From: Thalassobius sp. I31.1
GTDB lineage: Bacteria > Pseudomonadota > Alphaproteobacteria > Rhodobacterales > Rhodobacteraceae
Direction of reading: 5' to 3'
Assembly: GCF_003031585.1 (NCBI RefSeq)
Contig: NZ_PWAA01000001.1
Coordinates: 1-64,000, forward strand
Length of the DNA: 64,000 bases
Shown here piece by piece: positions 63,281 to 64,000 of this stretch. A program made the position numbers and the translations under genes. The notes beneath the pieces are model-generated. The model ran no database searches, was not told the origin of the DNA, and saw only the letters and a program-made list of their open reading frames with translations. Numbering within the stretch: the stretch's first letter is position 1; each line of letters starts with the position of its first letter.

Positions 63281-64000
63281 TTATGTGGCGTAGTCGTCAC
63301 CGGTTTCCCGATAGAGCAGCTCTATATCGGGAACGCTGACGTTTCGGTTTTTCTCAACCGTAATAATGCCTTCACGTTTCAGGGCCGAAATCTGACGGCT
63401 GACGGTTTCCAGGGTCAATCCCAGATAATCCGCCATCGCTTCGCGTGTCAGCGGCAGTTCAAAGTTGATTTCGATTCCCAGAAGATCCGCCGTTTTTTCA
63501 TGCTGTCGGCGGGCGATGAATGTCAGCAGGCTTGCGATTTTTTCGCGTGCGGTTTTACGCCCCAGCAGCAGCAGCCATTCCCGCGCGGAATCCAGTTCAT
63601 CCAGCGTCATTTCCAGCAGACGCTGGCTGATATGCGGGGTTTTCGCAAGCAGGGTCTCAAAGGGGGCAAGGCGGAAACAACACATGACGACATCGCTGGT
63701 CGCGGTCACATCATAAGGCGCGGTTTCACGGCCCGGACGACCGACAAAATCTGATGGCAACAGCAGACCGGTCATTTGCGTACGCCCGTCTTCCATCGTC
63801 TGGGACAGGGCAGCAACGCCTTTGACAACAGATCCGACAAATTCCAGCTTATCACCGGCAAAAATAATCGGCTGGCCAGCCTCGTAGGTGCGGTAATACT
63901 TAACTTTATCAAGTTCTTCCAGTTCCGCGCCATTGCAATGGGCACAGACCGCGCGTTCACGGATCGGGCACATATCGCAGGCCCTGGGCCGGATATCCGG
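63281..64000 (-). CDS. fnrL: CRP/FNR-family oxygen regulator FnrL, start beyond the window
   Basis: The frame is open to the last base, so the N-terminus is cut off. The visible cysteines CDMCPIRERAVCAHC (C-x2-C-x7-C-x2-C) would hold the oxygen-labile [4Fe-4S] cluster. A cyclic-nucleotide-binding fold follows (LLLPSDFVGRPGRE, CCFRLAPFETLL), then a dimer helix and the HTH TREAMADYLGLTLETVSRQI. ATG 63973 is an internal methionine, since a cluster cysteine precedes it. It is expected to bind the TTGAY-N4-RTCAA boxes before ccoN and ccoG. Confidence 0.93.
   Translation of the reverse strand, partial: PDIRPRACDMCPIRERAVCAHCNGAELEELDKVKYYRTYEAGQPIIFAGDKLEFVGSVVKGVAALSQTMEDGRTQMTGLLLPSDFVGRPGRETAPYDVTATSDVVMCCFRLAPFETLLAKTPHISQRLLEMTLDELDSAREWLLLLGRKTAREKIASLLTFIARRQHEKTADLLGIEINFELPLTREAMADYLGLTLETVSRQISALKREGIITVEKNRNVSVPDIELLYRETGDDYAT

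Noticed and set aside
1-64000. CRISPR arrays, tRNA or rRNA genes, prophage modules
   Set aside because: No regularly spaced direct repeats of CRISPR size, no cloverleaf or rRNA signatures in the intergenic gaps, and no phage structural or integrase genes were found.

Overview
The window reads as a chromosome segment of a marine alphaproteobacterium of the Roseobacter group (Rhodobacteraceae). This rests on the gene content and order (irr next to fabA-fabB, ccoNOQP-ccoGHIS with an FnrL-type regulator, tauR/tpa/xsc/pta joined to soeABC), a SAM/SAH-type riboswitch before metK, and TauR-like direct repeats. Nearly all of it is coding, about 65 supportable genes; no rRNA, tRNA, CRISPR array or prophage was seen. 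Gene identities come from reading motifs by eye, without database searches.

Layout. 1-630: gene-poor, AT-richer edge with a likely IS21-family terminus and a truncated gfa gene. 1,000-13,000 (minus strand): housekeeping genes aroA, the prfH-rtcB2 ribosome-repair pair, trmB, metK with its riboswitch, lnt, corC, ybeY, phoH and miaB, with an accessory GIY-YIG-like gene between phoH and miaB. 13,000-18,500: a conserved hypothetical gene, an MFS remnant, an HD protein, irr divergent from fabA-fabB, and a CDF transporter/MerR pair sharing a textbook long-spacer promoter. 18,500-24,000: an M50 protease and a five-gene overlapping catabolic operon ending in a pcaD-like gene. 24,000-31,500: an NYN-domain gene with an in-frame stop, an MFS exporter, and an operon of a zinc alcohol dehydrogenase, a TmpA-like dioxygenase, a TmpB/PhnZ-like HD oxygenase and an enolase-superfamily enzyme, facing an MmgE/PrpD gene. 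31,500-43,300: a complete taurine pathway with sulfite oxidation (tpa, tauR, xsc, pta, a YeiH-type exporter, soeA, soeB, soeC). 43,300-46,600: hemC, hemE, hemF. 46,600-54,300: mixed housekeeping genes (rsmC-like, clpS, dacA-SPOR) and an ECF sigma/anti-sigma pair. 54,300-64,000: ccoSIHG and ccoPQON for the cbb3 oxidase, a UspA protein and fnrL, which runs off the right edge.

How the genes work together. Taurine nitrogen goes to alanine through Tpa. Xsc and Pta turn the carbon into acetyl-CoA. The sulfite released can be exported or oxidised to sulfate by SoeABC. Paired CTGGMCYTAA repeats with identical 22-bp spacing lie before tpa and xsc and are the probable TauR operators. At the right end, FNR boxes precede ccoG and ccoN, and the FnrL-like protein expected to bind them is encoded next door. 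The TmpA/TmpB pair predicts release of phosphate and glycine betaine from 2-trimethylaminoethylphosphonate; the role of the co-transcribed dehydrogenase and enolase-superfamily protein is open.
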